DNA of 64,000 nucleotides from an uncultured Pseudoalteromonas sp. (GCA_947493455.1 CANLRB010000011.1:62001-126000); one strand, 5' to 3'; positions 16,692-25,494 are shown, counted from the first letter of the stretch. The notes: generated by a model not told the origin, from the sequence alone. A program made the numbers and translations.

Positions 16692-16764
16692 CTCAGGGCG
16701 CTAGGGTAGCGACCTGACCCCTGAGCTGGAATGTAACGAGCACTTTTAGTCGTAACTACATTCC
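16692..16764 (+). other. two consecutive stem-loops in the TonB receptor leader
   Basis: The first (16692-16725) has outer arms CTCAGGG and CCCTGAG, with an inner hairpin CGCTA-GGG-TAGCG. The second (16728-16764) has outer arms GGAATGTA and TACATTCC with inner ACGA/TCGT. Neither is followed by a T run, so they look like leader-RNA structures or operators rather than terminators. Confidence 0.45.
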
Positions 16765-16823
16765 TTATTTGTGCCGCTTTTTATGTTTTAAGTAGATAGT
16801 GCACGCATTAAAAGAGAACAAAA

Positions 16824-19613
16824 ATGAAATATAAAACACCGTCATGTTTTAAAAAAACGCAGCTAGCGCTTGCATTAACGACAAGCTTGTTTGCAGCTCA
16901 AACTATCGCAAGTACTGTCACAGGACGCATAAGTGACCACAATCAAAAGGTTTATTTTGAAGGCGCTAAAGTAACAATTGAAGAACTTAAAAGAACGGTT
17001 GTGTCAAATCGCGATGGTTCATTCCAGTTCACAAACCTTCCCGCAGGGGCATATACCTTATCAGTTTCATATCTTGGAGCACAACCTAAAAAAGTGTCTA
17101 TTAAAGTCAATGACAGTGGTGTGATTACTCAAAATGTGACGTTAAAAAGTAGTGATACGGTGATTGAGGACATGATTGTTGTAGGCCAACGAGCCGGGCA
17201 AGCGGGTGCGCTTAATAGGCAGAAAAATGCGTTAAGTATCAAGTCTATTGTAAGCGCGGATTCGATTGGTCAGTTGCCAGATCAAAATGCTGCTGAAGCA
17301 TTACAACGATTACCGGGCATGTTTATTCAACGCGATCAAGGTGAAGGTCGATTTGTTGGGATCCGCGGTATCGATCCAAATTTAAATAATGTCACAATAA
17401 ATGGCGCAAATGTCCCGTCGCCTGAAGCGGGAGTGCGCAGTGTTGCGATGGATGTTATTCCGAGCGAACTGATTCAAAGTTTAGAAGTAAGTAAAACGGT
17501 GACACCGGATATGGACGCAAGTGCGGTTGGCGGCTCGATTGACGTCAAAAGTTTAAGCGCGTTTGATAGAAAAGGGCAGAGTTACAGTGCAACAGTTCAA
17601 GCCTCTTATAATGAACAGGTGTCAGAATCAAGTCCAAAATTGTCGGCAAGTTTTACGGATATTTTTGAGCTCGATAGCGGCCACCAACTCGGCGTCGCGA
17701 CTGCGTTTAGCTGGTTTGAACGCAGTTTTGGCTCACATAATGTTGAGACAGATGGTGGTTGGCAGGAACTGAGCATGGACGATGCGCAATCGTCAGACGA
17801 AGTGACATTTTTTAGTAGCGAAGAAATTGAGCAACGTCACTATTTAGTGACAAGAGAGAGAATGGGGGCAGCGTTAAACCTAGACTACAAATCGTCTGAT
17901 TTTAGTCAGTACTATTTTCGAACATTATGGAGCGAATTTTCTGATGATGAGTTTAGATTGCGTAATGAGTATAAGTTTGACAAAGGGAATGTAATTGGCG
18001 ATTCCATCACGCCGACGAGCGCACAGTTTGTTGATGCAGAAATGGATCGTGACACCAAAGATAGATATGAAGTACAACAGATTTTGTCGCTGGTGTTAGG
18101 GGGGGAGAACCAATTTAATGATTGGTTATTTGAATATAACGTCGGCTATTCGAAGTCAAATGAAAAGGAACCAAACCGAATTGATGCTGATTTCACTGCA
18201 GAGGGTTTATCACTTGGTTATGCGACGACACATGACGATGTGAGTTTAATGCAAAGTGATATGGCACATAACTTAGCCAACTTTGAGCTGGATGAAATCG
18301 TTGCTGAAAATAATAAAACTGAAGACGAAGCGATAAGTGTTAAATTTGATATTACTAAAGATTTAATTGTTGCAAATTATAATGCTCAACTCAAGTTCGG
18401 CAGCAAATACTCAAAAAGAGAGAAGTTTAATCGTGTTAATACTACCGTTTATGACGGCGGCTTTGATGATGCGCTTGGGAGCGATTTCAGCGACTTAACA
18501 CCTGACTATGATATCGGCTTATTTGGACCTGGCTTATCAGCACGTGCTATCGCTGAGTATGTAAACGCAAATATGTCACGATTTGATATCAATCACATCG
18601 ATAGTGACATAGATAGCTCAGGTCAAAGTTACACAAGTAACGAAGATGTGCTCGCCGCATATGCAATGTTTACCATCGATATTCAAAATTTTAATGTGGT
18701 TGCTGGTGTTCGCTATGAACAGACCCAATTTTCAACTAATGGCAATCGAGTTGAATTGCTTGTTGATGAGGTAAATGACACTGAAACAGTCAATATCACT
18801 TCTTGGACTGTTGATAAAGACTATGATCATTTATTACCAAGTATAAATGTTCGTTACGATATTAACGATAAGTTAATCACTCGTTTTGCCTATACCAATA
18901 CCATTGCTCGGCCAACGTTTGGCGACAGTGCGGCTTACCAAATCATAGAAAGTGAAACCACAGATGATGATGGCCAAATTGAGACAGAGCGAAAAGCCGA
19001 AGTGGGTAATCCTGAACTTGACCCATTTGAATCAACGAATCTCGATTTTTCAATTGAGTATTACCCAGGCAATATTGGTGTGCTCTCAGCTGGTTTATTT
19101 TACAAAGACATTGATAACTTTATTGTTATTGATGACGTGCGAGACAATGGCTTATGGAATGGCTATGAAGAAGTCATTCAGGCGACTAATGGTGGTGCGG
19201 CGCAATTGACGGGGGTGGAGCTGGCTTGGACTAAGAATTTCAAAAATGGTCTGATGTTTTCGGCAAATGGTACTTTTGTTGATGCTGACGATAAACTTCC
19301 AAATCAGTCGGATACAGTTGCAAACTTAATGGTGGGGTATGAGTCAACCTCTTTCAGCACACGTTTAAGCGCAAGTTATAAAAGTGACGCTTATCAATAT
19401 GAGATAAATGATGTTGCCGTGACTGAAGATGCACATACTCAACTCGATTTCAGTGCAAATTACTTTATTAACGACACGATGAAATTGTACTTTAATGCCA
19501 TCAATGTGACTGACGAGCCATACTATTTGTATCACGGTGGACGTCAATACAACCTTCAATATGAAACATACGGCCGTTCGTTTGAATTAGGCTTTACCTT
19601 AAACTCATTTTAA
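16824..19613 (+). CDS. TonB-dependent outer-membrane receptor, TIGR01782 type
   Basis: The 929-residue receptor has a signal peptide ending near T-I-A-S, then a carboxypeptidase-regulatory-like domain (about 30-110, TVTGRISD...). A TonB-box-like IEDMIVVGQ (about 114-122) and a plug domain follow, with LPDQNAAEALQRLPGMFIQ and VGIRGIDPNLNNVTINGANV. The beta-barrel ends in a terminal phenylalanine. This class imports large or complex substrates (glycans, peptides, siderophores) in marine proteobacteria. It is followed 38 bp later by a secreted metallophosphoesterase, suggesting a phosphorylated substrate. Upstream repeats and stem-loops imply regulated expression. Confidence 0.92.
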   Translation: MKYKTPSCFKKTQLALALTTSLFAAQTIASTVTGRISDHNQKVYFEGAKVTIEELKRTVVSNRDGSFQFTNLPAGAYTLSVSYLGAQPKKVSIKVNDSGVITQNVTLKSSDTVIEDMIVVGQRAGQAGALNRQKNALSIKSIVSADSIGQLPDQNAAEALQRLPGMFIQRDQGEGRFVGIRGIDPNLNNVTINGANVPSPEAGVRSVAMDVIPSELIQSLEVSKTVTPDMDASAVGGSIDVKSLSAFDRKGQSYSATVQASYNEQVSESSPKLSASFTDIFELDSGHQLGVATAFSWFERSFGSHNVETDGGWQELSMDDAQSSDEVTFFSSEEIEQRHYLVTRERMGAALNLDYKSSDFSQYYFRTLWSEFSDDEFRLRNEYKFDKGNVIGDSITPTSAQFVDAEMDRDTKDRYEVQQILSLVLGGENQFNDWLFEYNVGYSKSNEKEPNRIDADFTAEGLSLGYATTHDDVSLMQSDMAHNLANFELDEIVAENNKTEDEAISVKFDITKDLIVANYNAQLKFGSKYSKREKFNRVNTTVYDGGFDDALGSDFSDLTPDYDIGLFGPGLSARAIAEYVNANMSRFDINHIDSDIDSSGQSYTSNEDVLAAYAMFTIDIQNFNVVAGVRYEQTQFSTNGNRVELLVDEVNDTETVNITSWTVDKDYDHLLPSINVRYDINDKLITRFAYTNTIARPTFGDSAAYQIIESETTDDDGQIETERKAEVGNPELDPFESTNLDFSIEYYPGNIGVLSAGLFYKDIDNFIVIDDVRDNGLWNGYEEVIQATNGGAAQLTGVELAWTKNFKNGLMFSANGTFVDADDKLPNQSDTVANLMVGYESTSFSTRLSASYKSDAYQYEINDVAVTEDAHTQLDFSANYFINDTMKLYFNAINVTDEPYYLYHGGRQYNLQYETYGRSFELGFTLNSF

Positions 19614-19623
19614 TTTGCGGTAG

Positions 19624-19643
19624 CCGCTTGCGAAAGCAAGCGG
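19624..19643 (+). other. GAAA-tetraloop hairpin between receptor and phosphatase genes
   Basis: CCGCTTGC-GAAA-GCAAGCGG forms a perfect 8-bp stem closed by a GNRA tetraloop, 10 nt after the receptor stop and 8 nt before the phosphatase ATG. The trailing ATTCTTTT is only moderately T-rich. It may act as a partial terminator, an mRNA stability element, or a structure controlling translation of the next gene. Confidence 0.65.
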
Positions 19644-19651
19644 ATTCTTTT

Positions 19652-20911
19652 ATGAAAATTTTTAACTTAGTACTTTTATTAGTTAGTGTGTTGTTTAGTG
19701 TAAATGCAAAAACGATTTCATTTATTGCTTTTGGAGACGGCGGTTATCACCCTGATTATCCAAAGCAAAAACACATCGACAAACCAAAAAATGAAGCGCA
19801 ATTTATCGCTGCCGAAAAAGCTGATTGGTTAGAAGAGCATCGTCCGATGGAAGAATTTGACCACGCTCCGATCTATATCTATCCAGGTACAAATATCGCG
19901 ACAGAAGATACTGGTGCGAGCTCTGTTGGCAAAGCGATGGCCACATTTTGCCAATCTAACGATTGTCAGTTTGGTATTCAATTAGGCGATAATATTTATC
20001 CAGATGGAGCGGATGCGAACGATGGGAAAGATGACCAAAAACGGATGAATGATTTGATCTTAAAACCTTTATTACCATTATTTCAGCAAGATCCCGAGTT
20101 AGTTATTTACTCTGCACTTGGCAATCATGATTGGAAAACGTCACGCAAAGGGGTTGCACTTCAAACTGCCTGGATGGCAAAGCAAGCTAACTTTTATATG
20201 GATAAACAGGGATATTATTCATTTAAGCAAGGAACACCTGGACAGGACGTTGAGTTTTTTGTGCTCGACACAAACATGCTGTTATCAGGTCAACATTATT
20301 ATGAAATTCCACTGTCAAACAATGGCGAAGAACAGGGGTTGGCAACAGCGTTGGCAAATGGACAAGCTGAACTGGAGCAAATTGAGCGTCATGAAGAGCC
20401 ACTCAACGGAGAAGACCACAAACAGTTGGCATGGCTTGCCGAAGGTTTAAGGTCGTCGACAGCAAAATGGAAAATAGTTTATGGACATCATATTTTATGG
20501 TCGATTGGAGGCACTAAATATGATGAAGGGCACGTTTTGCGCCGTTTAATTTTACCTGAACTATGTTTGTATGCGGATGCTTACATTGCAGGCCATGAAC
20601 ATGATCTTGAATTACTGAGTGACGATTGTTCTCGGGTGTTACCTGCGAATAATAAGCCGAAACTACCATTAATTATTAGTGGCGCGGCATCGAAAATGCG
20701 CGGAGTTCATACACCATTAGCTCATTATCAAGAAAAACGTTATCCAGAGTACGACTTAATATGGAATAAGGCATTTACTTGGGGTTTTGCTCACATCGAA
20801 TTGAATCATCAAACTGATAAACTTGGTGTGTCATTTTATACAACACCCAATGATAAGAGTGGACGCTTAGTCAAAGAAAAGGCGTTTTATTTTGATCATC
20901 GCAGTGATTAG
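19652..20911 (+). CDS. secreted calcineurin-like metallophosphoesterase
   Basis: From ATG 19652 the product has 419 residues with a signal peptide ending V-N-A. The metallophosphoesterase motifs are present in order: FIAFGDGGYH, IQLGDNIYPDG, SALGNHDWK, VYGHHILW and IAGHEHDLE. These should bind a dinuclear metal centre in the periplasm or outside the cell, as in purple-acid-phosphatase-like enzymes. No Shine-Dalgarno sequence is visible before the ATG; a hairpin occupies that place. It sits directly behind the TonB receptor, so it probably dephosphorylates or cleaves a compound handled by that receptor. The end overlaps the convergent AraC gene by 4 bp. Confidence 0.85.
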   Translation: MKIFNLVLLLVSVLFSVNAKTISFIAFGDGGYHPDYPKQKHIDKPKNEAQFIAAEKADWLEEHRPMEEFDHAPIYIYPGTNIATEDTGASSVGKAMATFCQSNDCQFGIQLGDNIYPDGADANDGKDDQKRMNDLILKPLLPLFQQDPELVIYSALGNHDWKTSRKGVALQTAWMAKQANFYMDKQGYYSFKQGTPGQDVEFFVLDTNMLLSGQHYYEIPLSNNGEEQGLATALANGQAELEQIERHEEPLNGEDHKQLAWLAEGLRSSTAKWKIVYGHHILWSIGGTKYDEGHVLRRLILPELCLYADAYIAGHEHDLELLSDDCSRVLPANNKPKLPLIISGAASKMRGVHTPLAHYQEKRYPEYDLIWNKAFTWGFAHIELNHQTDKLGVSFYTTPNDKSGRLVKEKAFYFDHRSD

Positions 20912-21903
20912 CTTGTAAGTTCTTTTTGCTGTGCCAAAAAACATTTCGGCGAGCAACCAAACCAACGTTTAAATGCGTGATTAAATGATGATTGCTCTTG
21001 ATAGCCAAGCTCTAGGCTCAGGCGGCTTAAGGGCATGGTCCCAATTGATTGCGCGGCGCGGCGTTTACGTTCATTTTCGAGTAATTGGCCGTAACTTGTC
21101 CGCTCATTTTTGAGTTTGCGTTGCAATGAACGTGAACTCATAAAAAGCGCGTTGGCCATTTTTTCTTGACTACAGTGTTTCAGTGAATGCTGAGAGAACA
21201 ACAGTAATTCGACTTCTTGTTTGATGTTATTTGATGTTGTTATAGTGGCAAGGAGGGCACTAGATTCTTGTTGTAGAGCATTGAAAACATGTTTGTTTTC
21301 GTTACTAAACGGATGAGTTAAGTAGGCAGTGGGAAATTCAACGCTGTTGTTTGCTGCATTTATTATAATTTCGCACCGAAAATAATCGGATAAGACGCCG
21401 ATTTCGCTTGTTGTTAACGGGAAAGTAAACGAAATTCGAATTGGCGCAAGTTGGTCGTTTAGTATTTGCCTTACGGTCACAATCCAAGCAGTGGTGTTTC
21501 TAAGCACCATGTGTTTACTGTCTTTTGCATATGGTCGCCATGTGATTTCTGCTATTTTGTTTGTTTGCTTAAAATGGGTTTTGCCAATATTGGCAACTAA
21601 AGAGTCAAAACGCATTAAACTGGCAATAGCCTGCGATAAGTTTTCACAACTTTCAACTAGGTAGCCTAATACGCCATATTCTCGCATTTGAATCTGCTTG
21701 CCGAGTTCAAAACCAAACAGCGTATTTTGCGCCGCGCTCGCACCTAAATTAAGTAAATCGATATAGCATCGCATCGCTATTCGGCGCTCTTGCGATAGCG
21801 CAATAATTTGCTGGCTGAACGAATCGATTTGTTTTTTTTCAACGTTGAGCGCGCTAAGGGTTCGCACGATACTTTGCAAATAATCGGTGGAGACTGAGTG
21901 CAT
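20908..21903 (-). CDS. AraC-family regulator with Arabinose_bd-type N-terminal domain
   Basis: The protein (331 residues from ATG 21903) shows the N-terminal ligand domain (LNLGASAAQNTLFGFELGKQI and MREYGVLGYLVESC). The C-terminal helix-turn-helix has CSQEKMANALFMSSRSLQRKLK, then LSRLSLELGYQEQSSFNHAFKRWFGCSP. The frame runs upstream to a TTG at 21966, but that triplet looks like a -35 element (TTGACT). No strong ribosome site is seen at either start. It is divergent from the SRPBCC/sterol-desaturase pair, the likeliest target, and convergent with the phosphoesterase. Confidence 0.85.
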   Translation of the reverse strand: MHSVSTDYLQSIVRTLSALNVEKKQIDSFSQQIIALSQERRIAMRCYIDLLNLGASAAQNTLFGFELGKQIQMREYGVLGYLVESCENLSQAIASLMRFDSLVANIGKTHFKQTNKIAEITWRPYAKDSKHMVLRNTTAWIVTVRQILNDQLAPIRISFTFPLTTSEIGVLSDYFRCEIIINAANNSVEFPTAYLTHPFSNENKHVFNALQQESSALLATITTSNNIKQEVELLLFSQHSLKHCSQEKMANALFMSSRSLQRKLKNERTSYGQLLENERKRRAAQSIGTMPLSRLSLELGYQEQSSFNHAFKRWFGCSPKCFLAQQKELTS

Positions 21904-22005
21904 ACTATGTGTCGCAAAATAACAAAAAAGCTGTCGTATTAGGACAAGATTAAAATTAAAAGTCAACGTAAACTTTTATCATTATGAGATAAACGTGACG
22001 AATTT

Positions 22006-22434
22006 ATGCTAGAAATTGAAGCTAAAAAGCAAATTAAAGCGACGCCGTCTCAGCTTTTAGAAACCTTACTTGATCACGATAACTTACATTTGTTTTTTAA
22101 TGCAAAAATAAAAACGGTACAGCCGCAACAAGATGGTGAAATCAAAGGCGGGCGCGGTTGTATACGCCAAGTTAGTATCTTCTGTATTAAGTTTCGCGAG
22201 CAAATTACACAAGCCTCAGCGATGGGTATTCGCTATCGTGTACTCAATGACTTTCCCGTTAAATCGCATTTAGGTCATATTAGATTTGATAAACAAGGCC
22301 AGTATACCGAAGTCGCTTACACTATTTCATGCCAGCCTCCCTGGTATTTGCCGACGTTTTTACTTACCGCACTGCTTAAAAACGACATAAATCAGTGTCT
22401 AAAAAAACTCGAGGTGTTTTATGCCGCCAGTTGA
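22006..22434 (+). CDS. SRPBCC (START-like) family protein
   Basis: The 142-residue cytoplasmic protein has the pattern of the polyketide-cyclase/SRPBCC fold: an N-terminal strand and helix with K-A-T-P-S-Q-L-L-E-T-L-L-D-H-D-N-L, then CIRQVSIFCIKFREQIT, and a long C-terminal helix ending ALLKNDINQCLKKLEVF. Such proteins bind hydrophobic ligands. It overlaps the following sterol-desaturase-type gene by 14 nt, so the two likely act together on a lipid. No catalytic residue can be assigned. Confidence 0.75.
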   Translation: MLEIEAKKQIKATPSQLLETLLDHDNLHLFFNAKIKTVQPQQDGEIKGGRGCIRQVSIFCIKFREQITQASAMGIRYRVLNDFPVKSHLGHIRFDKQGQYTEVAYTISCQPPWYLPTFLLTALLKNDINQCLKKLEVFYAAS

Positions 22435-23233
22435 ACTTATTTTGTTGGCGTTGAGTCCGTTATTTGTTATCTGTGTTGCGCTTGAATACATGCGTGCAAA
22501 GCAATATTACAAGATTAAAGATAGTTTAAATAACAGTGTGCTTGCGCTTTTGCATCAAGGGGTGGATGCGTTTTGTTTAGTCTTGTTAATGCCGTTTTTT
22601 TACTATTTACATCAATATGCTGTGTTTGATATTAAATTGACTTGGTGGACATTACTAATTGGTTTTGTAGTACAAGACTTTCTTTATTATTGGTTTCATC
22701 GCGCATCGCATAACATTCATTGGTTTTGGCTCGCTCATGTTGTGCATCATAGCTCGACATATATGAACTTTACGACTGCATTTAGACAGAGTGTACTCTA
22801 TCCAATCGTCGGTATGTGGTTGTTTTGGTTGCCTTTGATTTTAATTGGTTTTTCACCTGAACTGGTCTTTGCAATCGTTGCGATTAACTTGGCATTTCAA
22901 TTTTTTGTTCATACCCAAACTATTGGCCATTTAGGATGGATTGAATACATATTTAATACGCCAACCCATCACCGCATTCATCACGCAATTAATAAACCGT
23001 ATATCGACAAAAACTATGGCGGTGTATTGATTATTTGGGACAGACTATTTGGCACATTTGCGCCATATCAAGCTGAGATTAAAATTCGCTATGGCATTAT
23101 TGGAACTTTGCCTAAGGATAACCCGCTAAGTACGAACTTTTCACCTGTAAAACAGCTTGTCAGAAAGCTTAAACAACGAAACGGAATGAAACAAAAGCTA
23201 AAAGTATTATTTGGTTATCCCAACGATAGTTAA
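22421..23233 (+). CDS. fatty acid hydroxylase / sterol desaturase superfamily membrane enzyme
   Basis: The 270-residue protein has about five membrane helices and the histidine clusters of non-haem di-iron membrane oxygenases: HRASH (HX3H), HVVHH (HX2HH) and HHRIHH, plus an early histidine. The residues fit di-iron binding. The likely reaction is hydroxylation or desaturation of a membrane lipid or alkyl chain; the substrate is unknown. It is coupled to the SRPBCC gene by a 14-nt overlap and divergent from an AraC regulator. Its end overlaps a convergent gene by 4 bp. Confidence 0.88.
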   Translation: MPPVELILLALSPLFVICVALEYMRAKQYYKIKDSLNNSVLALLHQGVDAFCLVLLMPFFYYLHQYAVFDIKLTWWTLLIGFVVQDFLYYWFHRASHNIHWFWLAHVVHHSSTYMNFTTAFRQSVLYPIVGMWLFWLPLILIGFSPELVFAIVAINLAFQFFVHTQTIGHLGWIEYIFNTPTHHRIHHAINKPYIDKNYGGVLIIWDRLFGTFAPYQAEIKIRYGIIGTLPKDNPLSTNFSPVKQLVRKLKQRNGMKQKLKVLFGYPNDS

Positions 23234-23958
23234 TCAAATTGAAGTTGCTTGTATTTATTGACGATATTGGCCACTGTATTATCGTTTTTAAGTATTTTAA
23301 TTGCGGTATTAAGGCGCGGTAACAGGTGTCTCTTTTGTTTGTTGAGGCGTATACGCAATTGGCCTTGCGTATGTAAGTAATCAAACTTAATGCCGACACC
23401 TTCTTTTTTAGACCAGTAGCGGGCGGGTAAATCACCAATAAGAATACGTTTTACTCGCCCTTTTTTAAGAGCCAGAATGAGTTCTCGTTCTGATTTAAAA
23501 TCGATACGGTTAAACAGTGCGTCATCGTAGTAATAATAGCCACGTACCGTACCAATATTTTTACCGACAATCGAGTTGGTTGAGGGCGTGTTTTGTAATG
23601 AAACAATGTATTCTTTGATCTCAAAAACCGCATCTGACATTACAAAATACGGCCCAACATCTTGGTTAGGAAACCATTCTTTGCAAACAAGATCAAAATC
23701 AAGCTCACCACTTATCAATGCTGAATTGGTGCGCTTTGGTGGTAGTTTTACTTCTTTGCCAACAATATTTGCTTGAATTAATAACTTTGGTACGAGTTCT
23801 GCGAGAATACCAGGCTCATACTCGTTTGGAATATAATAAGGCACCCAACTATTTGAGCCCGAGAAGTCGTACGTTAATTGAGCTGGGCTATTGTCGGCAT
23901 AGCAATAGTTAATGACGATACAAAATAGAAAAAAAATTCTTCGCAATGCAAACTCCAT
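23230..23958 (-). CDS. periplasmic solute-binding protein, SBP_bac_3-like
   Basis: The 242-residue protein has a signal peptide ending Y-C-Y-A. Features of family-3 solute-binding proteins follow: ELVPKLLIQANIV, LISGELDFDLVCKEWF, then the domain-crossing strand VGKNIGTVRGYYYYD and LPRLNTAIKILKNDNTVANIV. No ABC permease or kinase is adjacent. In Alteromonadales, orphan proteins of this type are common and their ligands are mostly unknown. The ATG is followed by two Arg, a normal n-region. Confidence 0.78.
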   Translation of the reverse strand: MEFALRRIFFLFCIVINYCYADNSPAQLTYDFSGSNSWVPYYIPNEYEPGILAELVPKLLIQANIVGKEVKLPPKRTNSALISGELDFDLVCKEWFPNQDVGPYFVMSDAVFEIKEYIVSLQNTPSTNSIVGKNIGTVRGYYYYDDALFNRIDFKSERELILALKKGRVKRILIGDLPARYWSKKEGVGIKFDYLHTQGQLRIRLNKQKRHLLPRLNTAIKILKNDNTVANIVNKYKQLQFD

Positions 23959-24117
23959 AAACGACTTCTAATTGTAAGTATAAAAAATTATCCCTGTTGC
24001 ACAATAAATAACGAGAAACTTTTATTGTCTATTAAATCGGTGTCGTTACGCCCGTTTACATAGAGTGAATTTATATAATTGAATTTTTAAGAACAATACG
24101 ATAGCGTAGCATTTAAT

Positions 24118-24145
24118 TATAATACTGATAGTTATTTTCATTATC
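24118..24145 (+). promoter_or_regulatory. -10 element with candidate Fur box
   Basis: A perfect TATAAT at 24118-24123 is followed by GATAGTTATTTTCATTATC (24127-24145), which matches 15 of 19 positions of the classical Fur consensus and would cover the transcription start. The following gene starts at 24167. This predicts iron-repressed expression. The match was scored by eye. Confidence 0.5.
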
Positions 24146-24166
24146 ATAAACTAATAAGGGACTTTT

Positions 24167-24592
24167 ATGAGATTAGTAGCGTTGGCACTTGCGTTGTTTT
24201 CGGGCTTAAGTGCTGCACAAGAGTATGAGACTTCGGTTGGATTTGGTCATCAATATGGCGGGGCATTGGGGGCAAAATTAGCGTATACAACGGATAGCAC
24301 AAAAGTGTTCGGCTCAATCGGATTAATTGGCGCTGCTGCAGGCTTTCAAAGCGTCTTGGGCGAAGATACTCGCCACGCCTTTGGTATGGTGGTCGGCAGT
24401 GAAGTATCACAAAGTGAAGACGGCTTCTTTTTTGTTACTTACGACTATCATTTTGATGGATTTATGCAAAAAGGTTGGTTGCTAGGCACGGGTGTTGGCG
24501 TAACTCGCCAAGATGAAAGTGGTTTGTTTGGTGACACTGGTGACGTAGAAACATCCATGGCAATGACACTGACATTGGCATATAAATTTTAA
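24167..24592 (+). CDS. small envelope protein, possible beta-barrel, candidate Fur target
   Basis: This 141-residue protein has a signal peptide ending L-S-A-A. It is dominated by alternating glycine/aromatic strands (SVGFGHQYGG, KVFGSIGLIGAAAG, HAFGMVVGSEV, FFFVTYDYHFDG, GWLLGTGVGVT) and ends in a C-terminal phenylalanine, typical of small outer-membrane barrels. No known family is recognised. AAGGGA lies before the ATG. A Fur-box-like element overlaps the expected start site, so a role under iron limitation is plausible. Confidence 0.7.
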   Translation: MRLVALALALFSGLSAAQEYETSVGFGHQYGGALGAKLAYTTDSTKVFGSIGLIGAAAGFQSVLGEDTRHAFGMVVGSEVSQSEDGFFFVTYDYHFDGFMQKGWLLGTGVGVTRQDESGLFGDTGDVETSMAMTLTLAYKF

Positions 24593-24596
24593 TGTC

Positions 24597-24626
24597 TGTG
24601 GCGTAATGGATATCCATTACGCCACA
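24597..24626 (+). repeat. perfect 30-bp palindrome
   Basis: The half site TGTGGCGTAATGGAT is followed immediately by its exact complement, with no spacer. It begins 4 nt after a stop codon. There is no T run on either strand, so it is not a standard terminator, though a 12-13 bp RNA hairpin would form. It could be a stability element or a protein-binding dyad. Confidence 0.75.
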
Positions 24627-24841
24627 AAAGTAAACTGTGTATTGAGTTCGTGACCAGCCTAAATCTATGACCGTTTCGCGAATTCTTTTATTACACGACC
24701 TATTTTTTGGGAACTTGCAACAACATTTTAATAGGCTGATTTTTTTTAAATTAGTTTACTTTTTTCCTATTTACTTCCTAAAAAAAGTTATTAAATATAA
24801 GCTCATATGTTGGTGGTATTTTATAATTAGGAGGTCACAAT

Positions 24842-25450
24842 TTGGAATTAATAGCTGCTGTCGTGCTATTTGCAATTTCGACCACCCTGACACCAGGCCC
24901 TAATAATGTGATGATTATGACATCGGGCTTAAATTATGGCTTCAATCGAAGTCTACCGCACTTTATGGGGATCTGTGTCGGCTTTCCGATAATGGTGCTT
25001 TGTGTCGGTGTAGGTGCCGGGGCCGTGTTTCAGCGCTATCCAATTATTCATGAAGTCATTAAACTAGTCGGTGTTGTTTACCTTATCTATTTAGCATGGC
25101 AAATAGCAAATTCTTCTCTAACTAAACTAACTAGCCAGTCGGCACCGCTCACATTTTGGCAGTCAGCGCTTTTTCAATGGGTCAATCCTAAAGCATGGGT
25201 TATGGCAATGGGCGCTATTGCCGCGTTTACCTTGCCAAACAATCCTATGCTTTGGCAAGTCACAGTGATTGCGTTCATATTTTTGTTGGTTGCTTTTCCA
25301 TGTGTTGGAATATGGCTAATATTTGGCATTAAGTTGCAGCAAGTGTTTACAAATACTCAATCTCAGCGAGTTTTTAATTGGTTGATGGCGTCGCTACTCG
25401 TGGTGTCTATTTTGCCTACTGTATTTGAGTTAGTCACTGTGGTTAGTTAA
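24842..25450 (+). CDS. LysE/RhtB-family amino-acid exporter
   Basis: The 202-residue inner-membrane protein shows the LysE signature near the N terminus (TLTPGPNNVMIMTSGLNYGF). About six membrane helices and the conserved FQWVNPKAWVMAMGA follow (about 119-133). It exports amino acids or related metabolites. The start is TTG at 24842, supported by a perfect AGGAGG seven bases upstream; no in-frame ATG lies nearby. The 215 bp upstream are AT-rich and carry no visible gene. Confidence 0.9.
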   Translation: MELIAAVVLFAISTTLTPGPNNVMIMTSGLNYGFNRSLPHFMGICVGFPIMVLCVGVGAGAVFQRYPIIHEVIKLVGVVYLIYLAWQIANSSLTKLTSQSAPLTFWQSALFQWVNPKAWVMAMGAIAAFTLPNNPMLWQVTVIAFIFLLVAFPCVGIWLIFGIKLQQVFTNTQSQRVFNWLMASLLVVSILPTVFELVTVVS

Positions 25451-25474
25451 GGTCAGCCCGTAAGCTGACCTTTA
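25449..25474 (+). terminator. probable terminator after lysE-type gene
   Basis: AAGGTCAGC pairs with GCTGACCTT around a six-base loop, followed by a short TTTA. It lies between the convergent LysE and chemoreceptor genes. The T tract is weak, so efficiency is uncertain. Confidence 0.5.
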
Positions 25475-25494
25475 GGTTGAAATGTGTTTAGGTA

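Noticed and set aside
24667-24903. 78-codon frame before the LysE gene
   Set aside because: Aromatic, AT-driven composition and overlap with the well-supported TTG start of LysE.
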